Assembly: GCF_011759705.1 (NCBI RefSeq)
Contig: NZ_JAAOZF010000001.1
Location: forward strand, 741,152-805,151
Direction: 5' to 3'
Length of the DNA: 64,000 bases
Source: Microbacterium ulmi
Lineage (GTDB): Bacteria > Actinomycetota > Actinomycetes > Actinomycetales > Microbacteriaceae
Position numbers and translations under genes: made by a program. Shown here in pieces: positions 61,724-64,000 of this stretch (positions are counted from its first letter, which is position 1; every line of letters starts with the position of its first letter). Under the pieces are notes generated by a model, which ran no database searches, was not told the origin of the DNA, and saw only the letters and a list, made by a program, of their open reading frames with translations.

Positions 61724-61799
61724 CCGGAGTTGCCGCCCGCGGGGGACGCGCGGCAGCGTCCGTGCGACCAGGCTGGACAGCACGACCTCAGGGAGACTC

Positions 61800-62492
61800 A
61801 TGACGACCCCGCTCATCTCGATCACGGACGTGCGCAAGACGTACGGCCGCGGGCCCAATCGCTTCGACGCCCTCCGCGGCGTGAGCCTCGACATCCACGC
61901 CGGCGAGAGCCTCGCGATCATCGGCAAGAGCGGATCGGGCAAGTCCACGCTCATGCATCTGCTCGCCCTCCTCGACGCCCCCACGAGCGGCCGCATCGAG
62001 CTCGAGGGCACCGACACGAGCAGGCTCCGCGGTCGTGCGCTCAACCGCACGCGCAACAAGACGTTCGGGTTCGTGTTCCAGCAGTTCTTCCTGACGGCGA
62101 ACACGTCGGTGCTCGACAACGTCATCCTCCCGCTCAAGATCGCCGGCGTCGGGCGATCCGATCGCAAGCGCAAGGGCCTCGCGGCGCTCGCTCAGCTCGA
62201 CATGCAGGACAAGGCCCGCAACAGGGCGATCGACCTGTCCGGCGGCCAGAAGCAGCGCACCGTCATCGCGCGCGCGCTCGTCAACAACCCCCGCATCATC
62301 TTCGCCGATGAGCCCACGGGCAACCTCGACTCCGCCACGGGGGCGGTCGTGGAGGACATCCTGTTCGCGCTGAACCGCGAGCACGGCATCACGCTCATCG
62401 TGGTGACGCACGACGAGGATCTGGCGGCGCGCTGCGACCGCCGCATCCACATCCGAGACGGCGTCATCGTCCCCGAGGAGGTGGCGGCATGA
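61800..62492 (+). CDS. MacB/LolD-type ABC transporter ATPase
   Basis: 230 aa. Walker A GKSGSGKSTL, LLALLDAPTSG and FVFQQFFL typical of the LolD/MacB branch, signature LSGGQKQRTVIARAL, Walker B IIFADEPTGNLDS. ATGA overlap with the permease. Exports a compound or acts as mechanotransmission partner. Confidence 0.92.
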   Translation: MTTPLISITDVRKTYGRGPNRFDALRGVSLDIHAGESLAIIGKSGSGKSTLMHLLALLDAPTSGRIELEGTDTSRLRGRALNRTRNKTFGFVFQQFFLTANTSVLDNVILPLKIAGVGRSDRKRKGLAALAQLDMQDKARNRAIDLSGGQKQRTVIARALVNNPRIIFADEPTGNLDSATGAVVEDILFALNREHGITLIVVTHDEDLAARCDRRIHIRDGVIVPEEVAA

Positions 62493-63799
62493 ACGCGGGC
62501 GACCTCGTCACCTCGGCCGTCTCGAACACGTTCCGTTCGAAGACCCGCACGATCCTCACGATCCTCGCCATCTTCGTCGGAGCCTTCACGCTCACGATCA
62601 CGAACGGCCTCGGCACCGGCATCAACCGGTTCATCGCCGACACCGTCTCGTCGATCGGCGCGGAAGACGTCATGACGGTCACCAAGACGCCGGATGCCGC
62701 GACAGGCGGGCTGCCGTCGAACGACCCGGTCGAGTACGACCCCGACGCCATCGGCAGCGGTCGTCCCGGCCCCGGCGGCTTCGGCGGAACCGTGACCGCG
62801 ATGACGACGGCCGACCTCGACACGCTCGAGGGGATCGACGGCGTCCTTCGCGTGGAGGCCGCCAAGTCGGTGAGCCCCGACTTCATCCAGCACGACGGCG
62901 GCACGCGCTGGGTCATCGGCGTGGGCAACCTCATCCCGGGTCAGACGGCCCAGCTCGCCGCCGGAACGACTCCCGACCTGGACGCCGACCAGCTCCAGAT
63001 CGCGATCCCGGTCTCGTTCGTCGAACCGCTCGGGTTCGACAGCGCCGACGACGCGATCGGCCAGACCGTGACGATCGCGATCAGCGATGCCGTGCGGACG
63101 CAGCACACCGTCGAGGCGACGATCGTCGGGGTCGCGGAGGAGACGTTCGTGGGCGGCGGCGCGAGCGCCCTGCCCAACGACGCGCTCACCGACGCGCTGT
63201 TCTCGCTGCAGAACACCGGCGTGCCGCTGGATCAGCAGGATCGGTTCGCGAGCGCGAGCGTCTGGTTCGATCCGGATGCCACGGCCGACCAGGTGGACGA
63301 CCTCGCGTCCGCCCTCGCCGACGCCGGGTTCACGGGCACGACGGTCGCGGATCAGCTCGGCGCCTTCACGTCGATCATCGATGCGATCGTGCTCGTGCTG
63401 AACGCCTTCGCGATCATCGCCCTGCTCGCGGCGAGCTTCGGCATCGTGAACACGCTGCTCATGTCGGTGCAGGAGCGCACGCGCGAGATCGGGCTCATGA
63501 AGGCGATGGGCATGGGCAGCGGCCGCGTGTTCACGCTGTTCAGCCTCGAAGCGGTCTTCATCGGATTCCTCGGCAGCGCGATCGGCGCAGGCATCGCGAT
63601 GCTCGTGGGCGGCGTGGTGAGCCGTGCGCTCGCGAACGGCCTGTTCGCCGACCTGCCCGGGCTCACGCTCATCGCGTTCGATCCCGTCTCGATCGCCGTG
63701 ATCATCCTCGTCGTGATGGGGATCGCGTTCCTCGCGGGGACGCTCCCGGCGGCGCGGGCGGCGAAGGCCGACCCCGTCGAGTCGCTCCGATACGAGTGA
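62489..63799 (+). CDS. MacB-type ABC transporter permease
   Basis: 436 aa: N-terminal helix, a ~250-residue extracytoplasmic MacB_PCD domain (about 45-290), three C-terminal helices of FtsX type (SFGIVNTLLMSVQERTREIGLMKAMGM). Ends with the coupling tail AARAAKADPVESLRYE. The extracytoplasmic part contains Gly/Asp-rich loops. Confidence 0.92.
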   Translation: MNAGDLVTSAVSNTFRSKTRTILTILAIFVGAFTLTITNGLGTGINRFIADTVSSIGAEDVMTVTKTPDAATGGLPSNDPVEYDPDAIGSGRPGPGGFGGTVTAMTTADLDTLEGIDGVLRVEAAKSVSPDFIQHDGGTRWVIGVGNLIPGQTAQLAAGTTPDLDADQLQIAIPVSFVEPLGFDSADDAIGQTVTIAISDAVRTQHTVEATIVGVAEETFVGGGASALPNDALTDALFSLQNTGVPLDQQDRFASASVWFDPDATADQVDDLASALADAGFTGTTVADQLGAFTSIIDAIVLVLNAFAIIALLAASFGIVNTLLMSVQERTREIGLMKAMGMGSGRVFTLFSLEAVFIGFLGSAIGAGIAMLVGGVVSRALANGLFADLPGLTLIAFDPVSIAVIILVVMGIAFLAGTLPAARAAKADPVESLRYE

Positions 63800-63868
63800 G
63801 CGGGACAGGGCGAGGCAGACGCCTCGAACGACGCTCCCCGCGGGAGAGGGGCGCAGCGCGCCGCTTCG

Positions 63869-64000
63869 TCACGCGGCGCCGGCGAGGACCCGACCCGGAT
63901 TGGACCAGAGGAGCTGATCCAGCTCGTCGACAGTGAAGCCGGACGACAGGGCCTGCTCCCGCACGCTCGTGAGCAGGTGGGTGAGCCCCACACCGCCATA
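63869..64000 (-). CDS. Phosphotriesterase-like amidohydrolase, C-terminal end
   Basis: Only the last 43 residues lie inside the window: GGVGLTHLLTSVREQALSSG, then TVDELDQLLWSNPGRVLAGAA. This is the usual ending of phosphotriesterase/amidohydrolase-type TIM barrels (helix with the VNP-like LLxxNPxRxL). The rest is beyond the right edge. Convergent with the permease gene. Confidence 0.6.
   Translation of the reverse strand, partial: YGGVGLTHLLTSVREQALSSGFTVDELDQLLWSNPGRVLAGAA

Overview
The window is about 70% GC, densely coding on both strands, and reads as the chromosome of a Gram-positive actinobacterium of the Microbacteriaceae, most likely Microbacterium or a close relative. This rests on codon use, GTG/TTG starts, many 4-nt gene overlaps, apparently leaderless promoters, PhoP-type 11-nt direct repeats, a CIRCE plus HAIR-like site before hsp20, and families typical of that group (DUF222-HNH, DUF4287, DUF6766, DUF2207, DUF4395, Amidase_6). 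No prophage, plasmid or ribosomal operon is seen. The genus is an inference.

Layout. 0-9 kb: end of pgi, a secreted lysozyme-like protein, TauE/SafE and formate/nitrite-type transporters, a leaderless ArsR-SRPBCC-metallo-beta-lactamase operon, and a MarR/flavin monooxygenase/cupin module with operators inside the promoter spacers. 9.0-10.7 kb: lower-GC accessory scar with a gene remnant, an orphan gene, a frameshifted ORF and a 17-bp direct repeat. 10.7-20.5 kb: DUF2207 protein, MarR, a GH20 hexosaminidase plus sugar MFS transporter under a TetR, an ABC-2 exporter with its own TetR and palindromic operator, thymidine kinase, and hsp20. 20.5-22.6 kb: a DUF559-like protein flanked by four copies of a 59-bp repeat, then a 500-bp minisatellite. 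22.6-31 kb: serine deaminase, tRNA-Arg(ACG), sugar epimerases, an alcohol dehydrogenase lacking its coenzyme domain, and RNase H.

31.0-38.4 kb holds a translationally coupled seven-gene operon (medium-chain dehydrogenase, PTPS-like protein, GT4 glycosyltransferase, methyltransferase, LPG-synthase-type membrane protein, RibD-type reductase, LtaS-like phosphatase-superfamily enzyme) with a divergent CDP-alcohol phosphatidyltransferase. It looks like an uncharacterised envelope glycolipid or pterin/pyrimidine conjugate pathway and is the best candidate for an undescribed system. 38.6-44 kb: DoxX-like and FUSC membrane proteins, Ogt, and small lineage-specific proteins, including a 38-aa membrane peptide coupled to a DUF6766 protein. 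44-49.2 kb: sulfur amino acid metabolism (cystathionine gamma-synthase, beta-synthase with a possible cysteine leader peptide, MetQ-MetN-MetI). 49.2-58 kb: GH43, DUF222-HNH, a WxL-interacting-type membrane protein beside a secreted purple acid phosphatase with a WxL-like tail, and a HupE-type membrane protein divergent from a lipoprotein; both phosphate-linked promoters carry PHO-box-like repeats. 58-64 kb: two small paralogues, an Amidase_6 protein, a NarL-type two-component system divergent from a MacB-type ABC exporter, and the end of a phosphotriesterase-like gene.

Two themes cross the window. The 6-mer GGATGC/GCATCC is strongly over-represented and forces rare codons. Many intergenic regions carry minisatellite arrays, several with that same 6-mer, often directly upstream of membrane or transport genes.
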